Part shown: one piece after another, positions 6,337 through 15,700 of the stretch
Layout of the letters: each line of letters opens with the position of its first letter
Numbering within the stretch: position 1 is the stretch's first letter
Assembly (NCBI GenBank): GCA_964455375.1
Contig: CAYVXE010000049.1
Location: 1-29,406 of the forward strand
Direction: 5' to 3'
DNA: 29,406 nt
From: CAYVXE01 sp964455375
GTDB taxonomy: Bacteria; Zhuqueibacterota; Zhuqueibacteria; Oceanimicrobiales; Oceanimicrobiaceae
Made by a program: the position numbers and the translations under genes
The notes under the pieces: model-generated
Seen by the model: the letters and a program-made list of their open reading frames with translations, nothing else
Databases searched by the model: none
What the model was told of the DNA's origin: nothing

Positions 6337-8611
6337 ATTGAACCTCTTCCATTTTTAGACTGATTGATGAACACGGACATTCCTGGAAGCAAATTCCACA
6401 GCCCTTGCAGTAATCATAATCAATGCGCAAACGGTTGTTTTCGTCGATATGTATGGCTGCATCCGGGCAATAATTGTAGCAGTTGCCGCAACTGAAGCAA
6501 TCGCCGCAATGCAAACACCTTCCTGCTTCCTCGAGAATCTCGTTTTCCGTGAGTCCGGTGACCACTTCGCTGAAATCACCTTCAAGCTGAAGATTCTCTT
6601 TCATGCGGTTATGGTGCGCCGGAGTGGGCAGATAATAGGCATAATTTATGTCGGCGGGCAGAACAACATTTTCGTTAAGATTTTCGTGGTTGTAGTCTAT
6701 GTTCCGGAGATAGGCGTGTACTTCTTTCGCCACGAGATTGCCGCTGCCGATCGCTTCCGTAACCGTACCGCCCCAGGCCATGTCGCCGCTGCAGAAAACT
6801 GGCACGCTTGCTGAAAAGTCATTTTTCCCCTGGTGCGGTTTAATGCGCTTACCTGAAAAAGCAAAATCGTCGTAGGTCTGGCCCACTGCCATAATGAGCT
6901 TATCCACTTCCAGAGTTGACTCAGAGCCTTTCACGGGCAGCGGTCTGCGGCGACCGGAATCATCCGGTTCACCGAGTTCCATGGTAATCATGGTCACATT
7001 CAGCAGGCCGTTAGGCGTTTCGTTGATGGCAACCGGCGCTTTCAGGAATTCGATGCGCACACCTTCCGCCTCCGCTTCTTCGACTTCATGGTGAATGGCC
7101 GGCATTTCATGTCTGGTTCTGCGGTAATAAATGGTCGGTTTAGCGCCCAATCGGAGAGCGGTGCGGGCAACATCGATGGCCGTATTGCCGCCGCCGATGA
7201 TGGCTAACTCAGCGCCCTTTTTGATGTTGTGGCGATTCCCGTTGAGTTTAAAATCGTGCAGGAATTCAATGCCCTCCAGCGCCAGGTCTTCATTGGCGAT
7301 GTGCATTTTTGTCCCGATATGCGATCCTGTAGCCACCACGATTGCTGCATACTCGTGCTCAAGTTCCTGCACTGTGACTTTGGAATTTAATGTGATCTTC
7401 ACGCCATGTTTTTCTATGCGTTCGATTTCACTGTCCAGAATTTTTTGCGGAAGCCTGAACTCCGGGATGCCGCTGCGCATCATACCGCCTGCCTGCGGCA
7501 GCGCTTCGAAAACCGTCGTTGCGTAGCCTTTCTTTCTTAGTTGCAATGCTGCGGTGAGACCGGCCGGCCCGGAACCGATGACGGCGATTTTTTCCCTGAA
7601 ATGAATGGCGTGCGGCGGAACTTCCTTTTTGACACCATAGTCACCGAGAAACCGTTCGATGGCGCCGATGTTCAGTCCTTCATCCAATTCGATGCGGTTG
7701 CAATTCTGTTCGCAGAAATGCGGGCACACCCGGCCGCAGGTGGAAGCAAACGGGTTGTTTTCATAAATAGTTTCATACGCTTGTTCAAAATTTCCCTCTG
7801 CGGCTTGTTTCACAAAGGATCGAACATCGGTACCGGCAGGGCAGTTGGTGATGCATGGGGCCTTCTTCGTTTCATATTTTGGGGTGAGCACCCGCCAGTT
7901 GCCGGTTTTATTTTTCGACATCGGTTCGTCCCAGGCCGGTACCGTAGGATACGCATCGTCTGATTTTACCTTGTTCGTAGCAGCGGCGCCCTCTTGGAAT
8001 TCCATTGCAGGCGCCCATGGTTTGTCTTCCAATAGTTCTGATGATAAATTGTCAGCAGTCCCCTTCATTGTGATCAGGCTTTCATAAGCAATGCGGGCGG
8101 ATTCAACGTTCGCCTCCGGTTTCGCCGGGACATTTTCGCCGACAATCTTCGCAGCCACATCTATGTCGGCATCTAATATTCTGACAATGGCGCCGATCAT
8201 CGCTGCATTTACGATTGGCAGCGATTTACTGCCGAGCCCTTTGTCAATGGATATTTGCGTTGCCGGAATTGTGTAGACATTTTGGGCCTGTTCTTTGAAC
8301 TCTTCAGGCTTCCTTTCGGTGTTTAGAAGGATGGTTCCGTTCTCCCGCAAACCGTCAAATACCGGAACCAGCCCGATGAGCGTTTCATCAAAAACAACGA
8401 TGAGATTGGGTGTGTAGACATTACTGCGGTTGAGAATGTCAGTTTTACCGATTCGCAGAAACGCCTGGATGGGCGCCCCGGTTCTTTCAACGCCGAAAGC
8501 AGGAAACGACTGCACCTGGAAATCTCCCATTTTACTAAATATTTTTGCAAGAATTTCGAAGGCCGTCACCATACCCTGACCTCCCCTTGCATGACCTCTG
8601 ACTTCTATCAT
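6329..8611 (-). CDS. Fusion of oxidoreductase gamma subunit, GltD-like NAD(P) oxidoreductase and ferredoxin
   Basis: A 760-residue, three-part protein. Residues 1-185 are the gamma subunit (GHARGGQGMVTAFEILA, QSFPAFGVERTGAPIQAF). Residues 235-640 are a GltD-like module: Fe-S cysteines C253, C257, C292, C296, C300 and C304; an FAD site GSGPAG (346-351) with GGMMRSGIPEFRLP; a second Rossmann site GGGNTA (473-478) followed by YRRTRHEMP, an Arg pair usual for NADP(H); and a closing FAD motif CSGD (607-610). Residues 697-747 hold two 4Fe-4S motifs, C705/C708/C711/C715-P and C735/C738/C741/C745-P, corresponding to the delta subunit. The fusion would let the oxidoreductase pass electrons to or from NAD(P)H without free ferredoxin (inference). 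It is the first gene of the operon, with Shine-Dalgarno AAGGAGA before the ATG. Confidence 0.9.
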   Translation of the reverse strand: MIEVRGHARGGQGMVTAFEILAKIFSKMGDFQVQSFPAFGVERTGAPIQAFLRIGKTDILNRSNVYTPNLIVVFDETLIGLVPVFDGLRENGTILLNTERKPEEFKEQAQNVYTIPATQISIDKGLGSKSLPIVNAAMIGAIVRILDADIDVAAKIVGENVPAKPEANVESARIAYESLITMKGTADNLSSELLEDKPWAPAMEFQEGAAATNKVKSDDAYPTVPAWDEPMSKNKTGNWRVLTPKYETKKAPCITNCPAGTDVRSFVKQAAEGNFEQAYETIYENNPFASTCGRVCPHFCEQNCNRIELDEGLNIGAIERFLGDYGVKKEVPPHAIHFREKIAVIGSGPAGLTAALQLRKKGYATTVFEALPQAGGMMRSGIPEFRLPQKILDSEIERIEKHGVKITLNSKVTVQELEHEYAAIVVATGSHIGTKMHIANEDLALEGIEFLHDFKLNGNRHNIKKGAELAIIGGGNTAIDVARTALRLGAKPTIYYRRTRHEMPAIHHEVEEAEAEGVRIEFLKAPVAINETPNGLLNVTMITMELGEPDDSGRRRPLPVKGSESTLEVDKLIMAVGQTYDDFAFSGKRIKPHQGKNDFSASVPVFCSGDMAWGGTVTEAIGSGNLVAKEVHAYLRNIDYNHENLNENVVLPADINYAYYLPTPAHHNRMKENLQLEGDFSEVVTGLTENEILEEAGRCLHCGDCFSCGNCYNYCPDAAIHIDENNRLRIDYDYCKGCGICFQECPCSSISLKMEEVQYE

Positions 8612-9167
8612 GATAAATCGTTCTCCTTTTTAATGCACAGAATAATCGTTGGTTGGATTTGCTGCATTTGAATAAGGTGAATTAATAGTCGTCTGACAGA
8701 TGAACGAAATCGATTTGTTTGTTAAGTACGATTAAAGTTCCGAATAGGGATTTGCAATACATGATTTCAATCTACCGTATCTAAATTGTTCGATCCATGG
8801 CAGAACAGTTTGTGTGTAAATAGGTTTTTTATTAAAGCAACATTCATACCATTTGTGAGTATTTTGGTTGCATTGAAATTTAATAACTTACGGGTTGTTA
8901 TGCAATGAGAATAGCCGTTTTTTTTCTCAGGAATGCGAAAAAGTAAAATCTTAATTCCGAAATTTAAGAAAAAATATTTGGGAACGCGTAAAGCGTTGTT
9001 CGTTATTTGCAATGATTGTGACATGCTGCATCAATGTCGAAATACCTGACTCAGAAAATCTATTTGCATCAGTTATAAACAAAAATGAACATAAAGAATA
9101 TGGTCAACTTTACCTGTAAGTAAATGAAATTAAAAGAGATAATTGAAATTTGTAAAAGAGCGTTTTG
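8612..9167. other. Intergenic region between divergent transcripts
   Basis: About 560 AT-rich bases between the oxidoreductase operon (leftward) and the small gene at 9238 (rightward). It must hold the promoter of the oxidoreductase operon, but I see no minus-strand box pair good enough to call. An 85-codon open frame on the minus strand (8767-9024) has no ribosome-binding site and no protein-like pattern. No RNA gene or repeat is recognised. Confidence 0.4.
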
Positions 9168-9196
9168 TTGGCATGGTAATTGAATTAGCATATAGA
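9168..9196 (+). promoter_or_regulatory. Probable sigma70-type promoter
   Basis: TTGGCA (9168-9173) and TATAGA (9191-9196) are separated by exactly 17 bases. Transcription would start near 9203, giving a leader of about 35 bases to the gene at 9238. The -10 box is only four of six to consensus, so the call is moderate. Confidence 0.4.
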
Positions 9197-9237
9197 AAAA
9201 CCGGCACTTACCCGCAAATGAGTAAACAAAAGGAAAC

Positions 9238-9582
9238 ATGATGAAAAAGTTGGTCTATTATTCAGATTTCGATGTCCTCGTCCAGGTTAAATATAGTTAT
9301 CAGGAAAATGCACTTCTTTTTACGTCACAGAGGAGGCTTTCTAAAAAGGAACGGAAAAACATCGAAAGCAGCTTGAAAAAGAACCTCGCTGTCGAAACCA
9401 ACCGGGAGCAAATTGCGTCGGCCAGTCTGTTTTATCTTGGAAAAAACTTCACCCTAAAAGGCAAACTAAATCAACTCGATTCCATCCGGCCTACGCAGTA
9501 TGAAGAAAAGAGGGTGAGAGTCGTGCACAAATCTGCAAAATTTCCACCACCAAACCAAGCCTCAGAACCCATTCACCTATAG
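9238..9582 (+). CDS. Small cytoplasmic protein of unknown function
   Basis: A 114-residue product. ATG codons at 9238 and 9241 both sit behind AAAGGAAAC, so the start is one or the other. I recognise no family. Residues 1-75 look like a compact alpha/beta domain: two beta strands (KLVYYSDFDVLVQVKYSYQ), a basic helix (SKKERKNIESSLKKNL), then a second strand pair (SLFYLGKNFTLKGKL). The last 40 residues are basic and Pro-rich, probably disordered. No signal peptide or membrane segment. It stands alone: promoter at 9168 in front, and about 255 non-coding bases behind before the dehydrogenase gene. Confidence 0.6.
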   Translation: MMKKLVYYSDFDVLVQVKYSYQENALLFTSQRRLSKKERKNIESSLKKNLAVETNREQIASASLFYLGKNFTLKGKLNQLDSIRPTQYEEKRVRVVHKSAKFPPPNQASEPIHL

Positions 9583-9837
9583 ACCCTCCATTTGGATTTA
9601 TCGGTGTTGAAGACTGTTTAACGGTTCCTCAATCCCAATCATCAGCCCCATATTGGGTAACCGGCTCAACCTTGCAAGCATTCTCCTCCCGTACGTAGCG
9701 TCGAAAGATCCGAGCATATCAGAGCAAAGTTCTTCAATACACATTGTTACACTCTTGAGAAATGATTTGATTTTTTTCACAGTTGTTTTTTATCGTAAAA
9801 AAACTATCTTTGATGTAATTAAAATTTTGGAGGAAGA

Positions 9838-10638
9838 ATGAGTGGATTATTGGAAAAGTTTTGGCACGGGAAATCAATGGTTTTAACCGGGGCGTCTTCC
9901 GGACTTGGCAAGGCTCTTATTGAAGCACTAGCAAGGTACGATATGCACTTTTGTTTATTGAGCCGACGCAAAAAAAAAATGCAGGAAATTGTTGCAGGCT
10001 TGCCGGATTCCGGCAGTTCGTTTTTTATAAGCACATGTGATGTGCAAGATCGGCAACAGGTGTACGACGCAGTGCAGTTATTTTATCAGAAAGCAAGGCG
10101 AATCGATATTGCCTGGGTGAACAGCGGCATCAGTGTTGATTCATCTTTTGAAAATTGGGATTGGCAGACCTATGAAAATATTGTCAACACGAATCTCAAT
10201 GGTGCGATTTATACGGCAAAAGCGTGCCTGGAAATTATGAAACAGCAGGGGAGTGGTGCCTTAGTGGGAATCGGTTCGGCGGCATCCATGCGCGGATTGC
10301 CACGTCGGGGGATTTACAGTATGACAAAAATTGCCCTTGATTATTATTGGCAAAGTATTTCCGTTGAACTGCCTGAAATTGATGTTACAATGATTCATCC
10401 CGGTTTTGTGGATACGCCAATCAATGCCGGTAATCCCACCCGTTTTTGGTTGCTGACGCCGGAAAAAGCGGCTCAAATTATGATTAAAGCGGTGGCAAAA
10501 CGCAAACGTTACCTCATTTATCCGTTTCGAATGAACCTTCTGTACCGGTTCGTTCGAAATGTACCATTACCAGTCTATGAAAAGCTGGCGAGAAAATTGA
10601 TTAACTTCAGTACGCCTCCTACGAAAAAGGATGTTTAG
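9838..10638 (+). CDS. Short-chain dehydrogenase/reductase (SDR family)
   Basis: A 266-residue classical SDR, a cytoplasmic NAD(P)-dependent oxidoreductase. The cofactor glycine motif TGASSGLG is at 17-24. Basic residues after beta2 (SRRKKK, 42-47) favour NADP(H), and D68-V69 touches the adenine. The usual NAG is NSG here (95-97). The catalytic set is complete: N119, S147 in GSAAS, Y160 and K164 in YSMTK. The IHPGFVDTPI segment (186-195) follows the catalytic helix as in the family. The C-terminal 45 residues are basic and aromatic (YLIYPFRMNLLYRFVRNVP), similar to SDRs that act on lipids or other hydrophobic carbonyl compounds, so it may lie on the membrane surface. The substrate is unknown. 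Shine-Dalgarno GGAGGAAG lies directly before the ATG. Confidence 0.88.
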   Translation: MSGLLEKFWHGKSMVLTGASSGLGKALIEALARYDMHFCLLSRRKKKMQEIVAGLPDSGSSFFISTCDVQDRQQVYDAVQLFYQKARRIDIAWVNSGISVDSSFENWDWQTYENIVNTNLNGAIYTAKACLEIMKQQGSGALVGIGSAASMRGLPRRGIYSMTKIALDYYWQSISVELPEIDVTMIHPGFVDTPINAGNPTRFWLLTPEKAAQIMIKAVAKRKRYLIYPFRMNLLYRFVRNVPLPVYEKLARKLINFSTPPTKKDV

Positions 10639-10754
10639 AAGCAGGGCGGTTTCCGTTATCGCAAGTAAAGTCATTGATTTATTCTAAAATGTCTTTTGTA
10701 TGTAAAACTCTGGTTCTTGTCATATCTTAAATAATTCTATGTAAATGGTGTTTT

Positions 10755-11765
10755 ATGCGGGAATTGCACACAGTTAGAAAAATATGGATTTCTGTGGGGC
10801 TGATTTGTTTGATTTTCATAATCGGCCTCACCGGATTTATGATCATTGAGGGGTGGTCACTAACAGAGGCTATTTATATGACGGTCATCACACTTTCGAC
10901 TGTGGGATTTCAGGAAGTGCACGCGCTTTCTGCCGGTGGAAGAATGTTTACGGCCGGCCTTATATTTATCGGTATCGGAGTTGTAGGGTACTGGATTGCG
11001 AATGTGACGGCATTTTTTATTGAAGGAGAAATTAACCAATTATACAGGGTTCGTAAGATGGAAAAAAAGATAGAAAATCTCATGGGGCATTATATTATTT
11101 GTGGATACGGTGATGAAGGGCGTCATGCGGGTAATGAATTAGCTCGCAGCAAGGAATCTTTCGTAATCATTGAAAAAGATGCGGAGATAGTGCAAACGTT
11201 GTTAAGTGAAGGATTTCTGGTTTTGCAGGGTGATGCAACCAATGATGACGTTTTGTTAAAAGCAGGCGTGGCCACCGCCAAAGGTCTCATCGCTGCAGTG
11301 CCTGAAGATTCAGATAATGTCTTTGTCAGTCTGACTGCCCGCGGCTTTAACCCAAATTTGACCATTGTCGCCCGTGCTTCTGATGAAAAAACCAGAGCCA
11401 AATTATTTCGTGCCGGAGCGAACAAGGTTATTTCATCGGCGGAAATTGGTGGCAGGCGTATGGCATCCGTGCTGCTTCGTCCTAAAGTTGCAAATTTTCT
11501 AGATGTGATGATGCACGATCAAGGATTAGCACTTCGGTTGGAAGAAATAGATATTGTTGAGAAAAGTCCGTTTATTAATAAAAGCATCCGTGAATTAAAC
11601 ATTCGTGAACGTACCGGTGTGATGGTCATTGCATGTCAGCGACCGGGAGAAGCAGTCCGTGTGAACCCGCCAGCCGATATTTATTTACATCCCGGCGATG
11701 TGCTGATCGTTATGGGGACGGATCAACAAGTGGAACAACTGCGCAAAAATGCCTTAACCATCTGA
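10755..11765 (+). CDS. Two-TM potassium channel with cytoplasmic RCK (TrkA) domains
   Basis: A 336-residue inner-membrane channel of the MthK/Kch type. TM1 is 9-31, the pore helix and filter are 36-55, and TM2 is 63-89. An RCK_N/TrkA-N Rossmann domain (112-230) has GYGDEG at 117-122 and an acidic residue at the end of its second strand (E140), which suits NAD(H) binding. An RCK_C domain follows (about 262-330). The filter reads TLSTVGFQEV (46-55). Compared with canonical TVGYGD, the Tyr is Phe and the second Gly is Gln; as I recall, related bacterial channels share TVGF-x-EV, so this may be a subfamily trait. There is no obvious partner; it is likely monocistronic, and no clear promoter or terminator is seen. 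Confidence 0.87.
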   Translation: MRELHTVRKIWISVGLICLIFIIGLTGFMIIEGWSLTEAIYMTVITLSTVGFQEVHALSAGGRMFTAGLIFIGIGVVGYWIANVTAFFIEGEINQLYRVRKMEKKIENLMGHYIICGYGDEGRHAGNELARSKESFVIIEKDAEIVQTLLSEGFLVLQGDATNDDVLLKAGVATAKGLIAAVPEDSDNVFVSLTARGFNPNLTIVARASDEKTRAKLFRAGANKVISSAEIGGRRMASVLLRPKVANFLDVMMHDQGLALRLEEIDIVEKSPFINKSIRELNIRERTGVMVIACQRPGEAVRVNPPADIYLHPGDVLIVMGTDQQVEQLRKNALTI

Positions 11766-12408
11766 TTGTTGCCGCAAACAACGGCTCTCCTGCTTTCATG
11801 CCTTTTGGAATATCATGTCAATTTCTTACAATTATGAGAGCAAATGTGCAAGAATTGAAAGTAGGTGTGCACTATTTTCTCAGAGTAACGACCTGTCTGA
11901 AATACTTAATTATTCGCTAACATGTTGTTAATATGTGGTTAAAATAATAGATTGTGGGTTTGGTACATTATTTGAATTAGTAGGCGCATAAAATAAACAT
12001 GAAAGAGGTTTATGCGTCATATTTTTTTCCACATGAAAAGCAGTCTATTTTCTACGAAAAAAATAGATTTTTTTCTATTTTTAAAAGGAAGGATAATGAT
12101 TACTATTGGGTGCCGTATAAACTGGGCTTGGAACCGTTTAATTGGATTGTCGCTTTAGACGTTATGGTCGGGGCCTCCTTTTCCTAAATTGTGTTTTCCT
12201 AAATACAATGACCAAATCCAAAGGTTCGAAGCCCTTTTTTTATTGCTATCCGGGACACCAAATATTCTTCACTGTTACGTCGTTCAAAACTTCCCCAAAG
12301 ACATTAGGCTGAATTACATAAAAAATGTCATTTTGTTAACATTTTTTCCGAGGAAAATTTAAAAAAAAGCAATAAATAGCAAAATAACGCAATATTTAAA
12401 GAAAATAC
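11766..12408. other. Long AT-rich intergenic region with inverted repeats
   Basis: About 640 bases without a believable gene. CGCATAAA (11985-11992) and TTTATGCG (12009-12016) form a perfect 8-bp inverted repeat with a 16-base centre. A 62-codon open frame starting at 11999 lies inside that repeat and has no Shine-Dalgarno. A second hairpin is listed separately at 12320. Sequence becomes strongly A/T-rich toward the promoter at 12409, which may act as an UP-element-like region. Confidence 0.45.
12320..12347 (+). terminator. Hairpin resembling a weak bidirectional terminator
   Basis: AAAAAATGT (12320-12328) and ACATTTTTT (12339-12347) are perfectly complementary, with a ten-base loop. The stem is A/T-rich, so weak, but it ends in a T run on both strands. 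It lies 60 bases before the promoter of the large operon and could insulate it from read-through. Confidence 0.35.
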
Positions 12409-12437
12409 TTGACAAAGTTACGTACTAATTATATATT
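12409..12437 (+). promoter_or_regulatory. Near-consensus sigma70 promoter of the large envelope operon
   Basis: TTGACA (12409-12414), a 17-base spacer, and TATATT (12432-12437). The -35 is perfect and the -10 matches five of six. Transcription would start near 12444, leaving a leader of roughly 275 bases before the first gene at 12719. No comparably good promoter was noticed between the eight genes downstream. Confidence 0.65.
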
Positions 12438-12491
12438 GAACTCGCTTTATTTATGGATATTGTTTTATGGATGAATATTTATCGCCTTTGT

Positions 12492-12680
12492 GGGGGTGTG
12501 GGTGGGTACTTTTTAGAGTAATCGTGTAAATGTGTTTTACTGCGGGTCATATTTAAGGAACGTTCCGTCTTTGGCGTAAATAATTCCCACTGCTGAAACA
12601 ATTTCCATCTTGAAATTCCTCAAAGAACTGCAGCTATTCATAACATCTAATTGATTTTGATGATCAGGGGTAAGGGTGGG
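12492..12680 (+). promoter_or_regulatory. Leader with two similar G-run clusters
   Basis: The leader contains GGGGGTGTGGGTGGG at 12492-12506 and GGGGTAAGGGTGGG at 12667-12680. Each is three G-runs with 1-3 base loops, and each is followed by a short A/T-rich segment (TACTTTTTAG and CTATTTTATG). A single cluster lacks the fourth run required for a standard quadruplex, but the two together, or with slipped runs, could form one. They resemble an imperfect direct repeat 175 bases apart. Role unknown; control of mRNA structure or protein binding are possibilities. Confidence 0.35.
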
Positions 12681-12718
12681 CTATTTTATGAATTTTAGCT
12701 CCAGGGACAGCAAAGGAT

Positions 12719-15700
12719 ATGCATTACCTTACAAAAAGTCTTCGATTTCTTGTTGGCCTTTTTTTTCTTTTCTCCACTGTATCACTACGTGCGCAAAATT
12801 CATTACCAATCACACGTTTTGACGTCTTCGGGAATGTCAATGCCAGAATTCAGCCTGGTGAAAGAATGAGCCTGGTTATTTCTGCTGATGCTTCGGGGGC
12901 CGGCATTTTGGAGTTGCGTCTGGAAGGTTCGACGCCACTTTTGCCCGCGCGTTGGGGGAAAGAGATCGCTTGCGAAACAACCTGCACATTAACCGATACT
13001 TTATATTTGCAACCAACCGCAGAGCAATGCGGTCAACACACGTTTAATATCGTCGCCCGGTTCCGTCAGGGTGCGGAAACAGTTAAAGCGTATCGGCGCG
13101 TTAGAATTTCAGTCTTACCACAAATCCTCCCCGAAGCACCGTTTACACGTGGAACCTCAAATACAATTTATTGGCGTAAATGCAACGATTTTACTCATGA
13201 ACTCATCACGTTACCTATTCCTAAGTCTGAACCTAAGCAGCTTTACAGCTTGTCTACCAATGACGATGTGGAATCTGATGTTGTAGAACAGTTGAGTTCC
13301 GGAACCCTGTATGGCTATTTTGTCAAGTCTACCATTTCGGTCGGCCAGGGCCTTACCTCACTCCTGTCTGATACGGTGTTTTCAACTCAGGATAACTCAC
13401 CGCCGTCAAACGTAGATGTCCAAAGTTTCTCTGTCGATTCTGAAGGGAGTGTAACCCTGCGGTGGCTGCCTGCTACCGATGATATCAGCTACATCGACAA
13501 GTATGTCGTTTTGCGCAAAAATCTCAATGATCCGCCTGGTAGTTTTCAATTAGCGGATACCCTGAATGTATTCCCTGTTTCAAGAATTTCTCCGGCAAAT
13601 TATTTTCCGGTTCGGGCAGAAAATCGGGAGACCTTGTATATCGATAGTGGCGTCAAAATAAAATACCTGCCTGAGCTTGTGCAAGGCTCCACACTTGTAA
13701 AAACCTCCGGGAAAGACCGGTGGAATCAACAGGAAAAATTTCTTTCGTTCACTTTGAACGTACCGTCCCGCATTTACATCGCCATGGATCCGCGAATTGA
13801 GCATGTGCCATTCTGGGTGGATGCGTCTTTTAACTTTGTCCCGGTCAGGCAGGTAAAGACAGACCGGGCTGACGGTCGCGGCCTCGATTTGTTTGAAAGT
13901 AAAAATGTTTTTCCGGCGGGAAAAGTTACGTTCGGTGGCAATTTTGCAGAAGGTGCTATTTTTCGTGATTTTGCTGATCTCATGTACGTGGTTTTTGTAA
14001 AGCCGGAGCATGACATCCTGCCGTTTGCTTCTAAGTCAGGTGTTGTTTTTGTGGATAGCCTTAGCGAGGAAAATAATTTAAAATCCTTTCTCTATAAAAT
14101 TGAAACGATGGATGCAGCAGGCAATCTCAGCGAAGGAAACGACTTCGGTCCGGTTATTTTGGATTTACACCGACGTTGCCGTCCCATCGTCACACACTGG
14201 TTTGATTTCGAAAACAGCCAACAGCAACACTTTGCCAGAGGAACCACCGGAAAAATCGTGGTGCAAGATCCGCAAACAGTGGCTGCCTGCGATGGTTTTC
14301 GCAGTACAGATTCGTTGCGTTTTCAGGCGGTCAGGGAAAATGTCGCGCTGTTTTCGAATGCCCGGCAGGAAGATACGGGGGTGCATTTTTTCGATAGCGG
14401 ATGGATAAGCATTCACGATTTAGTGAATCCTTTTACATATCAATTTCATTTGCTCCCCAATGGGAAAGATGTAAATTTTGTGAACGGGAAAACTTATTTT
14501 TACCGGGTGCGTGGAAAAGATGTGCATGGCAATGTCAGCGCCTGGTCGGATACCGTGCACGCGGTGCAGGATGCTTTCCCACCGCAGGACATTTCCCAGC
14601 TCACTGCTGAAAATGAAGCCTTCGAGAATGGCAGTGACGGTTGTATTCGGCTCAGGTGGTTGCCTGCGGCAGACCCGGTGAGCGGTGTGAAACAATACGT
14701 CATTTTTCGCAGCGCAGATGCAGGGGCGTCATTTACCCGCATCGATTCCGTTCCCGGCACCCAGCTTACCTTTTGTGACACGCTTTCTCAGTTGGCAGGT
14801 AATGATGTTTTTCAATACCGCATCGGCAGTACGGACGGCGTTGGCAATATTTTTGAGTTTGCTCAATCTTCCTGGGAAGTAAACATTCGGGCGCTGAGAG
14901 GGCCAACCATACAGCCTGCTGCAAATTCCGTCATTCGGTGTTCCAATGGACTTACCGGTGTTACTAACGATTCCCTTTTGATCGCATGGCCGAATTTCAA
15001 TACCAGCGGTGTGAGTCGCTATGAAATTCATATTGAAGGACCGGCTTCGCAGACGTTGGTTAAAACAGTCAATGATGCGCAGGCAACAAGTTTTTTGTGT
15101 CCGCTTACTTTCGGAGATGGTTTCTATCATATTCGTGTGCGTGCGTTTTACATGAACGGCGACATCACCCTTTTTTCAAATACGTTGACAATTCGCAAAA
15201 AGGAAACCCTACAAAGCGTGAACAACTTTGTGGCTCGACAGGCAAAGGATGCTACCGGCGATATCATTTTGTCGTGGAACCATGCTGACGGCAATGAATT
15301 GACGGAATTTCAAATATTTAAATGGCGTGAAGGAGAACAGGAACCAACTTCTCCTATCATGACAGTCCCCGGGGATTCATTTCATTTGCGGTTCAGATTT
15401 CGTGAAGACGGATTAGCCGCATATCAGTGTAACTTTTTTAAAGTAAAAGTAAAGGACTGCTTTGGGTTATCGTCAAAGCAGAATTCGGTCATTTCGCAGT
15501 ACGCAAATCCGGCGCCGGTTTTTGATTCGGCTCAGACTGTGGTTGGCGCCAACTTTGTGACTGTTTGCTGGAAGCGTCCGGCTCCCAGAGTTAAACCGGA
15601 CGACAATTATGAAGTCGCTGTGTCGGTATTTGAGGATTCGGTGACTGTAGATCCGTTGGCTTCCGTAACCTTTATCAACAAAACTTGTTTTACATTTCAC

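Noticed and set aside
8767..9024. 85-codon open frame on the minus strand between divergent genes
   Set aside because: No Shine-Dalgarno, composition of random AT-rich DNA, no recognised motif.
9598..9780. 60-codon open frame on the minus strand with a fairly protein-like sequence
   Set aside because: Starts with GTG, has no ribosome-binding site, and lies in the leader region of the dehydrogenase gene; could be a relic, but support is too weak.
11999..12187. 62-codon open frame on the plus strand
   Set aside because: No Shine-Dalgarno, start inside an inverted repeat, no recognisable pattern.
12537..12641. 34-codon minus-strand frame reading EIVSAVGIIYAKDGTFLKYD
   Set aside because: It looks protein-like and might be the relic of a gene, but it is very short, has no ribosome-binding site and I cannot name a family.
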